64,000 bases of DNA from Panorpa germanica (taxonomy: Eukaryota; Arthropoda; Insecta; Mecoptera; Panorpidae), in the NCBI GenBank assembly GCA_963678705.1, contig OY783204.1:11480759-11544758 (forward strand). The letters run 5' to 3'. This document shows positions 1 through 13,562 of this stretch, in pieces. A program made the position numbers and the translations under genes. A model generated the notes under the pieces. It did no database searches. It was not told the origin of the DNA and saw nothing but the letters and a program-made list of their open reading frames with translations. The first letter of the stretch is position 1, and the number at the start of each line of letters is the position of its first letter.

Positions 1-431
1 TGTTGAATTTGAATAAAAATTTGAACAATACACGTGATTGATTTGATGGTTTCCAATTGAAATGTTAGGAAACGAATAACTTATTTTTTTAACTTGTTTT
101 TCACAATTTCACAGTGAACACAATACCGGTTTGTCACATGAAATTAACTAAGCAGAAAACAATGAGTAGCTGTCAAATAATGTATCACGCACCGGCGCCA
201 TCTACTTAAAATATTGGTTTGTATCTATGCTTTGTATCAGAGATGGCGCTGTATGTGAAAAAAGATTTTCCCGCTTTTCTGTTGAAATTTTTCCTGAATT
301 CCTAAATTTTCTTTGCTATAAACCTCACGGAGCCCGAGACCTTTCCAGCGAATGCAAAACCGTGGAAATCGGTTCGTGCGTTCTAGAGTTATGACGTCAG
401 GAAGGAAAACCCGACTTATTTTTATATAGTA
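1..431. other. Non-satellite flank with retroposon-like tail
   Basis: This stretch does not match the 1.18 kb satellite that begins next to it. It contains an inverted GCGCCATCT / AGATGGCGC pair (about 192-200 and 239-248). From about 310 to 430 there is a block with several CpG sites and the feel of the 3' tail of a dispersed non-LTR retroposon, running into a TATATAGTAGA end. No supported gene is present; the 80-codon minus frame at 237-479 runs straight into satellite and shows no domain. The retroposon assignment is an impression from composition and layout, not a family match. Confidence 0.4.
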
Positions 432-3400
432 GATATTTTTCAACACTAGTTTCAAACTGTCAAACTTTTGTAAAAACACTGAATTTTAAGTAAATTAACA
501 CAAAATTAAAACAAACCTAAATACTTTTCTTTAGAAAAAGTATTCATATAATATATTTAACTTTTTTCCGTAATTAATTTCTTACTTTTAATCGTTTTCT
601 TTCACCTAAAGTAGCAGGAGCCAATCAGTACACACACAGAAGATAGAGACCACTTGTGCTGCAAAGCAAAATTAACGTCTTTGTAAAACAATACGTAGTT
701 CTTCCTTTTTCTGTTAAATCCCATTTGTCTTGCCAGAGGCAAGCATCATCATCTTTGTTTTAATTGAAGATATAGTTATTTTGTGTAGCTTCAAGAAACT
801 TCACATTTTATCTATAGCAGCTCAAGAACGGCTTTCTAGTTGTTCTCTACTCTTTTCACCGACAAGGATCATTTTATCATTGGCTAAACTTACGTATACA
901 CAACCTTTCGAGTGAGAAAAACAGTCCTAGTCGAATACTATGTTCCAAAGCTCAGGTCATGTTACGGATCGCTGAGGACAACCATTAGATAGTTGCCTTT
1001 TCATGCAACGGTAATCGGTTTGTAAAATTATTGTTTGACAATGAATAAAGTTCTTTTTAGCGAAGTACACGTTCCTAGAGGTTTATGCCGGCCTAATTCT
1101 TCGAAAGGCACTTGGCCACCAGACATTATCAAGGGCACCCTAAATTTCTATAAATTCTATATAGTCTTATGGTATGCGACAAGTTATGTTTTTTTTTTGC
1201 GTTATCTTGGTATAATGTGATTGTTCATAAACGATCAGTCACAATTTCTAAGAAAACCGCATATATTGTTCACATATAACAATTATTACACTCTCTTTTT
1301 TATTCGGAAACTTACTTTTATATAAACTAATTGTTATGTTTAAATATTATTTATAGTTAATATTAATCGACTTACTTAATAGTGGGCAACAACCTTCTAT
1401 CTTCCGTATATTTGTAGTGTTTATTTAAGGTCTTCCTTATATAGCTTTACAGATTTCTTGAATTTCTTAACCAGTTGATGTTTCAGCTTTAACACTAGCC
1501 AAATTATTATCACATTCTTTGTCTATCGCACTTATTAATGTCTTATCTCAAAAACGACAAAGTTACAGTTTTGAGGTTATGTTCATAAGACCGCGTGTAC
1601 GCGTCATATATATATATAGTTATATTTTTCAACACTACTTTCAAACTGTCAAACTTTTGTTAAAACACTGAATTTAGGGTAAATTAATACAAACCTAAAT
1701 ATTTTTCTTCAGAAATAGTATTCATATAATATATTTAACTTTTTTCCGTAATTAATTTCTTACTTTTATTCACTTTTTTCACCTTAAGTAGCAGAAACCG
1801 AATAATACACACACAGTAGATAGGGACCACTTGTGTTGCAAAGCAAAATTAATGCTTTTGTAAACTAATACGTAGTTCTTCCTTTTTCTGTTAAGTCCTA
1901 TTTGTAATGCCAGAGGCAGTAATCATCAACTTTGTTTTACTTGAAGATATAGTTATTTTGTGTAGCTTCAAAGAACTACACATTTTATCTATAGCAGCTC
2001 AAGAACGGCTTTCTAAATGTTCTCTACTATTTGCACCGACAAGGTTTACTTTATCATCAACAAAACATACGTTTACACAACCTTTCGAGTGAGAAACACA
2101 GTCCTCGTCGAATACCATGTTCAAAAGCTCAGGGCCCATTACGGATAGCCAAGGACAATTATTAGATAGTTGCCTTTTCATGGAACGGTAATCGGTTTGT
2201 TAAATTAATGTTTGGCAATAAATATAGTTCTCCATAGCGCAGTAGACGTTCTTTCCGGCTAGAGGTTTTTGCCGGCCTTATTCTTTAAAAGACACTTGGC
2301 CACCAGACATTATCAAAGGCACCCTGAATTTCTATAAATTCTATATAGTCTTATGGTATGCGACAAGTTATGTTTTTCTTTTGCGTTATCTTGGTATAGT
2401 GTGATTGTTCATGAACGATCATTCACAATTTCCAAGAAAGCCGCATATATTGTTCCCCTTTAACAATTAATACACTCTCTTTAATATTAGGAAACTCGCT
2501 TTTATATAAACTAACTGTTATGTTTTAATATTATTTATAGTAAATGTTAATCGACTTACTTGATAGTGGGCAACAACCTTTTGTCTTCCGTATATTTGTA
2601 GTGTTTATATGAGGTCTTCTTTATATAGCTCTACAGTGTTCTTGAATTTTTTAACCAGTTGATGTTTTAGCACTAACACTAACCTAATTATTATCACTTT
2701 CTTTGTCAATCGCACTTATAAATGTCTTATCTCAAAATCGACAAAGTTACAGTTTTAAGGTTATGTTCATAAGACCGCGTGTACGCGTTATATATATATA
2801 GTTATATTTTTCAACACTAGTTTCGAACTGTCAAACGTTTGTAAAAACACTGATTTTAGGGTAAATTAACACAAAATTAAAACAAACTTAAATACTTTTC
2901 TTAAGAAAAAGTATTTATATAATATATTTAATTTTTTTTCGTAATTAATTTCTCACTTTTAATCGTTTTTTTCACCTAAAGTAGAAGCAGCCGATCAGTA
3001 CACACACAGTAGATAGGGACCGCTTGTGCTGCAAAGCAAAATTAACGTCTTTGTAAACAAATACGAAGTTCTACCTTTTTCTGTTAAGGCCTATCAGTCT
3101 TGCCGTAGGCAAGCATCATCATTTTTGTTTTCCTTGAAGATATAGCTATTTTGTGTAGCTTTAAGAAACTACACATTTTATCTATAGCAGCTCAAGAACG
3201 GCTTTTTAGTTGTTTTCTACTATTTGCACCGACAAAAATCACTTTATCATCGGCAAAACATACGTTTACACAACCTTTTAAATGAGAAACACAGTCGTCG
3301 TCAAAAACCATGTTCTAAAGCTCAGGGCTCATTACGGATCACTAAGGACAACCATTAGATAGTTGCCTTTTTATGGAACGGTAATCGGTTTGTAAAATTA

Positions 3401-3828
3401 TTGTTTGACAATAATTATAGTTCTCCATAGCGCAGTGGACGTTCCTAGAGGTTTTTGCCGGCCTAATTCTTCGAAGAGCACTTAGCCACCAGACATTATC
3501 AAAGGCACCCTGAATTTCTATGAATTCTATATAGTCTTATGGTATGCGACAAGTTATGTTTTTTTTTGAGTTATCTTCGTATAATGTGATTGTTCATGAA
3601 CGATCAATCACAATTTCCAAGAAAACCGCATATATTGTTCACTTATAACAATTAATACACTATCTTTATTATTCGAAAACTCGCTTTTATATAAACTAAT
3701 TGTTATGTTTTATTATTATTTATAGTTAATGTTAATCGACTTACTTGATAATGGGCAACAACCTTTTATCTTCCGTATATTTGTAATGTTTATATAAGGT
3801 CTTTCTTATATAGCTCTACAGATTTCGA
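432..3828. repeat. 1.18 kb satellite array, block 1
   Basis: Nearly three head-to-tail monomers. The repeat can be phased on the CpG-rich box containing ACGCGT, at 1599 and 2783 here (spacing 1,184). The array begins in the TA tract that normally follows that box. Each monomer carries, on the minus strand, a fossil R1-type reverse transcriptase core, for example 1999-2181 where CFVDD replaces the usual CFADD. The third monomer is cut at about 3828 by the next insertion. There is no functional gene. Confidence 0.95.
1590..1606. promoter_or_regulatory. Conserved CpG-rich box of the satellite (representative copy)
   Basis: GACCGCGTGTACGCGTC contains three CG-containing hexamer-like steps in an AT-rich monomer and is followed at once by an AT/TA tract. 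It is recognisable in almost every monomer (positions listed under the array blocks). CGCG-TGTA-CGCG is an inverted repeat with a 4-nt centre. Its role is unknown; protein binding is conjecture. Confidence 0.4.
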
Positions 3829-4424
3829 TATTTGATAATAATTTGAAGGCATTTTGATATCAAAGCTGTTTACTCGAAGTCGCCTAACTTGATACGCGTG
3901 TTCCTGGAAATGAACATAGGCATCTGCGTATTATGCACTTGTGTATTGCTTACGAATGAACTTCCTAGAAAAATACTGCGCGAACGTGATAGAACATTCG
4001 GATGGTGGAGGAGCTGGGAAGTCGGAGGTGTCGTGACCATGGGTGGTCTGCTGCGTGTTCGGTCAATATGAGGGGAGCAAGGCGGTCTAAAAACAAGAGT
4101 GAGGCAGTCGGTCAGTCCGCGAGTAATAATGAGTCAGTCGGAATAAGTAAGTCGGCGATAGAACAGGAGTCTGCAAACAACAGTCAGTCAAGAATAATTA
4201 AGTCAAATAATAAAGAGATTTTGTAAACAGTTGTTGTAATAATTATAAGTAGTTGTACTTGTTTTGTGAAAATAAATAAAGTCTGTAAAAGTGTAAATCC
4301 TTTTTATTATTTTAATTGTGGCTATTTCTTAATTTAATAAGTAACAACGCGACTAAATAGTGTAAACGATTGCAACCGCTCGGCAATCAACTAAAAGAAC
4401 CCCTTCGTCGCCAAGTAAAATTGT
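3829..4424. mobile_element. Unclassified insertion, possibly a solo LTR
   Basis: About 600 bp of less AT-rich DNA, unrelated to the satellite, interrupts a monomer. The satellite resumes at a different phase, so about 530 bp of repeat was lost at the insertion. An AATAAATAAA run at 4271-4280 followed by GT-rich DNA resembles a polyadenylation signal, which would suit an LTR or the 3' end of a retroelement. No terminal inverted repeat or target duplication is visible. The two short plus-strand frames (3889-4071 and 4002-4226) have no recognisable domain. The sequence around 4085-4220 is rich in AGTC-type motifs, giving a serine/glutamine/asparagine-rich reading in one frame. Confidence 0.45.
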
Positions 4425-4456
4425 AACATTTTATCAATAGCAGCTCAAGAACGGCT

Positions 4457-4775
4457 TTATAGTTGTTCTTTACTATTTCTACCGACAAGGATCACTTTAT
4501 CATCGGCAAAACACACGTTTACACAACCTTTCAGATGAGAAACACAGGCAACGTCGATTACCATGTTCCAAAGCTCAGAACCCATTATAGATCGCTGAGG
4601 ACAACCATTATATAGTTGCCATTTCATATAACGGTAATCGGTTTGTAAAATTATTGTTTGACAATAAATATAGTTCTCCATAACGCAGTAGACGTTCCTA
4701 GAGGTTTTTGCTAGCCTAATTCTTTGAAGGGCACTTGGCAACAAGACATTATCAAAGGCACCCTGAATTTCTATA
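4457..4775 (-). pseudogene. R1-clade reverse transcriptase fossil in a satellite monomer
   Basis: The open part is 4457-4744 (95 codons). Read on the minus strand it continues the motif-A region (FDNV, with the usual WWP changed to LLP) into GCPQRSIMGSELWN and then CFADDKVILVG. These are the spacing and order of the R1-clade non-LTR retrotransposon palm, where motif C is FADD. The frame closes in the GNSREQLE-like stretch. The fragment covers only the middle of an RT domain, with no endonuclease or RNase H, and is repeated in every monomer, so it is a relic amplified as part of the satellite. Confidence 0.8.
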
Positions 4776-7203
4776 AATTCTATATAGTCTTATGGTATGC
4801 GACAAGTTATGTTTTTTTTGAATCATCGTGGTATAGTGTGATTGTTCATGAACGATCAGTCACAATTTAGAAGAAAACCGCATATATTGTTCACTTATGA
4901 CAATTAATACACTCTCTTAATTATTAGAAAACTCGCTTATATTTAAACTAATTGTTATGTTGTAATATTATTTATAGTTAATGTTAATTGACTTACTTGA
5001 TAGTAAGCAGCAACCTTTTGTCTTCCGTATATTTGTAGTGTTTACATGAAGTCTTCCTTATATAGCTCTACAGATTTCTTGAATTTTTTAACCAGTATGT
5101 GTTTTAGCACTAACACTAACTTAGTTATTACTACTTTCTTTGTCTATCGCACTTAATAATGTCTTATCTCAAATACGGCAAAATTCAGTTTTGAGGTTAT
5201 GTTCATAAGACCGCGTGTACGCGTCATATATATATAGTTATGTTTTTCAACACTAGTTTCGAACTGTAAAACTTTTATAAAAACACTTATTTTAGGGTAA
5301 ATTAACACAAAATTAAAACAAACTTAAATACTTTTCTTTAGAATAAGTATTCATATAATATATTTAATTTTTTTCCGTAATTAATTTTTCACTTTTAATC
5401 ACTTTTTTCACCTAAAGTAGCAGGAGCCGATCAGTACACACACAGTAGATAGGGACTACTTGATTTGCAAAGAAAAATTAACGTCTTTGTAAACCAATAC
5501 GTAGTTTTTCCTTATTCTGTTAAGTCCCATCTGTCTTGCCACAGACAAGCATCATCATCTTTGTTTTACTTGAAGATATAGCTATTTTGTGTAGTTTTAG
5601 AAACTACACATTTTATCTATAGCAGCTCAAGAACGGCTTTCTAGTTGTTCTGTACTATTTGCACCGACAAGGATCACTTTATCATTGGCAAAACATACGT
5701 TTACACAACCTTTCGAGTGAGAAACACAGTCCTCGTCGATTACCATGCTCTAAAGCTCAGGGCCCATTACGGATCGCTTAGGTCAATTATTAGATAGTTA
5801 CCTTTTCATGGAACGGTAATCGGTTTGTAAAATTAATGTTTGACAAAGAATATAGTTCTCCATAGCGCAGTAGACGTTTCTAGAGGTTTTCGTTGGCCTA
5901 ATTCTTCGAAAGGCACTTGGCCACAAGACATTATTAAAGGCACCCTGAATTTCAATAAAGTCTATATAGGTTATGGTATGCGACCAGTTATGTTTTTTTT
6001 GCGTTATCGTGGTATAGTGTGATTGTTCATGAACGATCAGTCACAATTTAGAAGAAAACCGCATATATTGTTTACTTATAACAATTAATACACTCTCTTT
6101 AATATTAGGAAACTCGCTTTTATATAAACTAATTGTTGTTTTATTATTATTTATAGTTAATGTTAATCGACTTAATTGATAGTTTAAAGCAATCTTTTGT
6201 ATTCCGTATATTTGTAGTGTTTATATGAGGTCTGCCTTATATAGCTCTACAGATTTCTTGAATTTCTTAACCAGTTAATGTTTTAGCACTAACACTAACC
6301 TAATTATCATCACTTTCTTTGTCTATCGTATTTATTAATGTCTTATCTCAGAAACGACCAAGTTACAGTTTTGTGGTTATGGTCATAAGACCACGTGTAC
6401 GCGTCATACATATATATAGTTAAATTTTTCAACACTAGTTTCGAACTGTCAAACTTTTGTAAAAACATTGATTTTAGGGTAAATTAACACAAAATTAAAA
6501 CAAACCTAAATACTTTTTTTTAGAAAAAGTATTCATATAACATATTTAATTTTTTTCCGTAATTATCTTCTCACTTTTATTCACTTATTTCACCTTAAGT
6601 AGCAGGAGCCGATCAGTACACACACAGTAGATAGGGACCACTTGTGTTGCAAAGCAAAATTAACGTCTTTGTAAACCAATACGTAGTTTTTCCTTTTTCT
6701 GTAAGGTCCCATCTGTCTTGCCAGAGGCAAGCATCATCATCTTTGTTTTACTTGAAGATATAGCTATTTTGTGTAGTTTCAAGAAAGTACACATTTTATC
6801 TATAGCAGCTCAAGAACGGCTTTCTAGTTGTTCTCTACTATTTGCTCCGACAAGGATCACTTCATCATCTGCAAAACATACGTTTACACAACCTTTCGAG
6901 TGAGAAACACAGTCCTCGTCGAGTACCATGCTCTAAAGCTCATGGCTCATTACGGATCGCTGAGGTCAATTATTAGATAGTTGCCTTTTCATGGAACAAT
7001 AATCGGTTTGTTAAATTAATGTTTGACAAAGAAGATAGTTCTCCATAGCGCAGTAGACGTTTCTAGAGATTTTTGCCTGCTTAATTCTTCGAAAGGCACT
7101 TGGCCACCAGACATTATCAAAGGCACCCTGAATTTCTATAAATTCTATATAGTCTTATGGTATGCGACAAGTTATGTTTTTTTATGCGTTATCTTGGTAT
7201 AGT

Positions 7204-7229
7204 GTGATTGTTCATGAACGATCAGTCAC
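7204..7229. repeat. Satellite dyad 1 (representative copy)
   Basis: An imperfect 26-bp dyad centred on the perfect palindrome GTTCATGAAC, with outer arms GTGATT and AGTCAC. It lies outside the RT fossil core and is recognisable in most monomers, although the centre often mutates to TTCATAAAC. Confidence 0.5.
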
Positions 7230-9057
7230 AATTTCCAAGAAAATTGCATATATTGTTCACCTATAACAATTAGTACACTTTCTTTATTATTAGAAAACTT
7301 GCTTTTATATAAACGAATTGTTATGTTTTAATATTATTTATAGGTAATGTTAATCGACTTACTTGATAGTGGGCAGCAACCTTTTGTCTTCCGTATATTT
7401 GTAGAGTTTATATGAGGTCTTTCTTATATAGCTCTTCTGATGTTTTGAATTTCTTTAGCAGTTGATGTTTTAGCACTAACACTTGCCTAATTATTATTAC
7501 TTTTTTTGTCTATCGCACTTATTAATGTCTTATCTCAAAAACGACAAAGTTACAGTTCTGAGGTTATGTTCATAAGACCGCGTGTACGCGTCATATATAT
7601 ATACTTATATTCTTCAACACTAGTTTCGAACTGTCAAACTTTTGTAAAAACACTGAATTTAGGGTAAATTAAACACAACATTAAAACAAACTTAAATATT
7701 TTTCTTAAGAAAAAGTATTCATATAATATATTTAATTTTTTTCCGTAATTATTTTCTTACTTTTAATCACTTTTTTTATTTAAAGTAGCAGAAGCCGATC
7801 AGTACACACACAGTAGATAGAGACCACTTGTATTTCAAAGCAAAATTAACGCCTTTGTAAACCAAACGTAGTTCTTCCTTTTTCTGTTAAGTCTCATCTT
7901 TGTTTTACTTGAAAATATAGCTATTTTGTGTAGCTTTAAGAAACTACACATTGTATCTATAGCAGCTCAAGAACTGCTTTCTAGTTGTTCTCTACTATTT
8001 GCACAGACAAGGATTACTTTATCATCGGCAAAACATATGTTTACACAACGTTTCGAGTGAAAAACACAGTCCTCGTCGAATACCATGTTCCAAAGCTAAG
8101 GGCCTATTGCGGATCGCTGAGGACAACCACTAGATAGTTTTCTTTTCATGGAACAATAATCGGTTTGTAAAATTAATGTTTGACAATGAATATAGTTCTT
8201 TATAGCGCAGTAGACGTTCCTAGAGGTTTTTGCCGGCCTAATTCTTTGAAGGGCACTAGGCCACAAGACATTATTAAAGGCACCCTGATTTTCTATAAAT
8301 TCTATATAGTTTTATGGTTTGCGACAAGTTATGTTTTTTTTTGCGTTATGTTGGTATAGTGTGATTGTTAATGAACTATCAGTCACAATTTCCAAGAAAA
8401 CCGCATATATTGTTCGCTTATAACAATTAATACACTTATTTTAATATTAGGAAACTCTCTTTTATATAAACTAATTGTTATGTTATAATATTATTTATAG
8501 TTAATGTTATTCGACTTACTTGATAGTGAGCAACAACCTTTTATCTTTCGTATATTTGTAATGTTTATATGAGGTCTTCCTTATATAGCTTTACAGATTT
8601 CTTGAAATTCTTAACCAGTTAATGTTTTAGCACTAACACTAACCTAATTAGTAAAATTTTTTTTGTCTAACGCACTTAATAATGTCTTATTTTAAAAACG
8701 ACAAAGTTACAGTTTTAAGGTTATGTTCATAAGACCGCGTGTACGCGTCATATATATATAGTTATATTTTTCAACACTAGTTTCGAACTGTCAAACTTTT
8801 GTAAGAACACTGATTTTAGGGTAAATTAACACAAAATTAAAACAAACCTTAATACTTTTTTAAAAAAAAGTATTCATATAACATATTTAATTTTTTTCCG
8901 TAATTAATTTCTCACTTCTATTCACTTTTTTCACCTAAAGTAGCAGGAGCCGATCAGTACACACACAGTAGATAAGGACCACTTGTGTTGCAAAGCAAAA
9001 TTATTGTCTTTGTAAACCAAAACGTAGTTCTTCCTTTTTCTGTTAAGTCCCATCTGT

Positions 9058-9072
9058 CTTGCCAGAGGCAAG
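9058..9072. repeat. Satellite dyad 2 (representative copy)
   Basis: CTTGCC-AGA-GGCAAG, a perfect 6-bp inverted repeat with a 3-nt loop, within the 3' part of the RT fossil. It is present in most monomers and lost in some (for example 13780). Confidence 0.5.
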
Positions 9073-9150
9073 CATCATCATCTTTGTTTTACTTTAAGAT
9101 ATAGCTATTTTATGTAGTTTTAAGAAACTACACATTTTATCTATAGCAGC

Positions 9151-9480
9151 TCAAGAACGGCTTTCTAGTTGTTTTCTACTATTTGCACCGTCAAAGATCA
9201 TTTTATCATCGGTAAAACATACGTATACACAATCTTTCAAGTGAGAATAACAGTCCTCGTCGAATACCATGTTCCAAAGCTCAAGTCCATTTACGGATCG
9301 CTGAGGACAAACATTAGATAGTTGCCTTTTCATGCAACGGTAATCGGTTTGTAAAATTAATGTTTGACAATGAATATAGTTCTCCATAGCGCAGTAGACG
9401 TTCCTAGAGGTTTTTGCCGGCCTAATTCTTCGAAGAGCACTTGGCCACCAGATATTATCAAAGGCACCCTGAATTTCTAT
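9151..9480 (-). pseudogene. R1-clade reverse transcriptase fossil, variant monomer
   Basis: The open stretch 9151-9387 (78 codons) carries CPQRSVNGLELWNMVFDE and then CFTDDKMIF, so motif C reads FTDD instead of FADD. The motif-A part (GAFDN) lies just upstream on the minus strand at about 9450-9480. This monomer shows how the RT motifs drift without constraint. It ends at the ESRS-stop position shared across the array. Confidence 0.75.
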
Positions 9481-12400
9481 AAATTCTATATAGTCTTATG
9501 GTATGTGACAAGTTATGTTTTTTTTGCGTTATCTTGGTATAGTGTGATTGTTCATGAAGAAACAATCACAATTTCCAAGAAAACCGCAAATATTGTTCAC
9601 TAATAACAATTAATACACTTTCTTTAATATTAAGAAACTCGCTTTTATATAAACTAATTGTTATGTTTTAATATTATTTTTAGTTAATGTTAATCGACTT
9701 AATTGATTGTGGGCAACAACTTTTTGTCTTCCGTATATTTGTAGTATTTATATGAGGTCTTTCTTATATAGCTCTATTGATTTCTTGAATTTCTTAACCA
9801 GTTGATGTTTTAGCACTAACACCTAATTATTATCACTTACTTTGTCTATCGCGCTGATCAATTTCTTATCTCAAAAACGACAAAGTTACAGTTTTGAGGT
9901 TATGTTCATAAGATCGCGTTTACGCGTCATATTTATATAGTTATATTTTTCAAAACTAGTTTCCACCTGTCAAACTTATGTAAATACACTGATTTTAGGA
10001 TAAATTACCACAAAATTAAAACAAACTTAAATACTTTTATTTAGAAAAGGTATTCATATAATATATTTAATTTTTTTCCGTAATTAATTTCTCACTTTTT
10101 ACACCTAAAGTAGCAGGAGCTAATCAGTACACACACAGAAGATAGGGACCACTTGTGTTGCAAAGCAAAATTAACGTCTTTGTAAACCAATACGTAGTTC
10201 TTTTTTTTTCTATTAAGTCCCATCTGTCTTGCCAGAGGCAAGCATCATCATCTTTGTTTTACTTGAAGATATAGCTTTTTTGTGTAGTTTTAAGAAACTA
10301 CACATTTTATCTATAGCCGCTCAAGAACGGCTCTCTAGCTGTTCTCTACGATTTGCACCGACAAGTATCACTTTATCATCGGCAAAACATACGTTTACAC
10401 TACCTTTTGAGTGAGAAACACAGTCCTTGTCGAATAATATGTTTCAAAGCTCAGGGCCTATTACGGTACGCTGAGGACAATTAATAGATAGTTGCCTTTT
10501 TATGGAACGGTAATCGGTTTGTAAAACTAATGTTTGACAATGAATATAATTCTCCATAGCGCAGTAGATGTTCCTTGAGGTTTTTGCCGGCCTAATTCTT
10601 TGAAAGACACTCTGCCACCAGACATTATTAAAGGCACCCTAAATTTCTATAAATTCTTTATAGTCTTATAGTATGCGACAAGTTATGTTTTTTTTGCGTC
10701 ATCTTGGTATATTGTGATTGTTCATGAACGATCAGTCACAATTTCCAAGAAAACCGCATATATTGTTCACTTATAACAATTAATACACTCTCTTAATAAT
10801 GAGGAAACTCGTTTTTATATAAACTAATTGTTATGTTTTAATACTATTTATAGTTAATGTTAATCGACTTACTTGATTGTGGGCAACAACCTATTGTCTT
10901 CCGTATATTTGTAGTGTTTATATGAGGTCTGCCTTATATAGCTCTACAGATTTCTTGAATTTCTTAACCAGTTAATGTTTTAGCACTAACACTAACCTAA
11001 TTATTATCACTTTCTTTGTCTATCGCACTTATTAATGTCTTATCTCAGAAACGACCAAGTTACAGTTTTGTGGTTATGGCCATAAGACCGCGTGTACGCG
11101 TCATACATTTATATAGTTAAATTTTTCAACACTAGTTTCGAACCGTCAAACTTTTGTAAAAACACTGATTTTAGGGTAAATTAACACAAAATTAAAACAA
11201 ACCTAAATACTTTTTTATAGAAAAAGTATTCATATAACATATTTAATTTTTTTCCGTAATTAAATTCTCACTTTTAATCACTTTTCTTATTTTAAGTTGC
11301 AGAAGCCGATCAGTACACACACAGTAGATAGGGACCACTTGTGTTGCATAGCAAAATTAACGTCTTTGTAAAGCAATACGTAGTTTTTCCTTTTTCTGTT
11401 AAGTCTTATCTGTCTTGCCGGAGGCAAGCATTATCATCTTTGTTTTACTTGAAGAAAAAGCCAATTTGTGTAGCTTCAAGAAAAAACACATTTTATCTAT
11501 AGCAGCTTAAGAACGGCTTTCTAGTTGTTCTCTACAATTTGCACCGAATAGGATCACTTTATCATTGGCAAAAAATACGTTTACACAACCTTTTAAGTGA
11601 GAAACACAGTCCTCGTCGAAAACCTTGTTTCAAAGCTCAAGGCACATTACGGATCTCTAAAGACAACCATTAGATATTCGCCTTTTCATGAAATGGTAAT
11701 CGGTTTGTAAAATTATTGTTTGATATTGAATATAGTTCTTCATAGCGCAGTAGACGTTCCTAAAGGTTTTTGCCGGCCTAATTCTTCGAAGGGCACTTAA
11801 CCACCAGAAAATATCAAAGGCACGCTGAATTTCTATAAATTCTTTATATTCATATGGTATGCGACAATTTATGTTTTTCTTTTGCGTTATCTTGGTAAAG
11901 TGTGATTGTTTATGAAACGATCAGTCACAATTTCTAAGAGAACCGCATATATTGTTCACTTATAACAATTAATACACTCTCTTTAATATTAGGAAACTCG
12001 CCTTTATATAAACTAATTGTTATGTTTTAATATTATTTATATTTAATGTTAATCGACTTACTTGATAGTAGGCAACAACCTTTTTTCTTCCGTATATTTG
12101 TAGTGTTTATATGAGGTCTTCGTTATATAGCTCTACAGATTTCTTGAATTTCTTAACCGGTTGATGTTTTAGCACTAACACTAACCTAATTATTATCACT
12201 TTCTTTGTCTATCGCACTTAATAATGTCTTATTTAAAAAACGACAAAGGTACAGTTTTGAGGTTATGTTCATAAGACCGCGTGTACGCGTCATATATATA
12301 TATAGTTATATTTTTCAACACTAGTTTCAAACTGTCAAGCTTTTGTAAAATCACTGATTTTAGAGTAAATTAACACAAAATTAAAACAAACTTAAATACT

Positions 12401-13562
12401 TTTCTTCAGGAAAAGTATTCATATAATATATTTAATTTTTTTCCGTAATTAATTTCTCACTTTTAATTACTTTTTGCACCTAAAGTTGCAGAAGCCGATC
12501 AGTACACACACAGTAGATAGGGACCACTTGTGTTGCAAAGCAAAATTACCGTCTTTGTAAACCAATACGTAGTTCTTCCTTTTTCTGTTAAGTCCTATCT
12601 GTCTTGCCAGAGGCAAGCATCATCATCTTTGTTTTACTTAAAGATATAGCCTTTTGTGTAGCTTCAAGAAGCTACACATTTTATCTATAGCAGCTCAAGA
12701 ACGGCTTTCTAGTTGTTCTCTACTATTTGCACCGAAAAAGATCACTATCATCGGCAAAACATACGTTTACACAATTATTTGAGTGAGAAACACAGTCGTC
12801 GTCTAAAACCATGTTCCAAAGCTCAGGGCCCATTACGGATCACTAAGGACAACCATTAGATAGGTGCCTTTTCATGGAACGGTAATCGGTTTGTAATGTT
12901 AATGTTTGACAATGAATATAGTTCTCTATAGCGCAGTAGACGTTTCTAAAGGTTTTTGCCGGCCTAATTCTTTGAAGGGCACTTGGCCACCAGACATTAT
13001 CAAGGGCACCCTAAATTTCTATAAATTCCATATAGTCTTATGGTATCCGACAAGTTATGTTTTTTTTTGCGTTATCTTGGTATAGTGTGAATGTTCATAA
13101 ACGATCAGTCACAATTTTTAAGAAAACCGCATATATTGTTCATTTATAACAATTAATACACTCACTTTAATATTAGGAAACTCACTTTTGTATAAACTAA
13201 TCGGTATTTTTTAATATTATATGTAGTAAATGTTAATCGACTTACTTGATAGTGGGCAGCAACCTTCTGTCTTCCGTATATTTGTAGTGTTTATATAAGG
13301 TCTTCCTTATATAGCTCTACAGATTTCTTGAATTTCTTAACCAGTTGATGTTTTAGTACTAACACTAACCTGATTATTATCACTTTCTTTGTCTATCGCA
13401 CTTATTAATGTCTTATCTTAAAAACGACAAAGTTACAGTTTTGAGGTTATGTTCATTAGACCGTGTGTACGCGTCATATATATATAGGTATATTTTTTAA
13501 CACTAGTTTCAAACAGTCAAACTTTTTTAAAAACACTGATTTTACGGTACATTAACACAAAA

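Noticed and set aside
730..915. A 61-codon plus-strand frame (reading MPEASIII at its start) that recurs in most monomers, e.g. 730-915, 6718-6903, 25574-25759, 55632-55817
   Set aside because: It starts at TTG, not ATG, lies antisense to the RT fossil, and its repetition is explained by satellite homogenisation. No codon-level constraint is apparent.
3889..4226. Two short plus-strand ORFs in the 0.6 kb insertion
   Set aside because: No recognisable domain, overlapping frames, and low-complexity SQS/N-rich reading; not supported as genes.
9364..9603. A second recurrent plus-strand frame (MTMNIVLHSAVDVP at its start) in many monomers
   Set aside because: Antisense shadow of the motif-A part of the same RT fossil; frame length varies with small indels between monomers and it opens at TTG.
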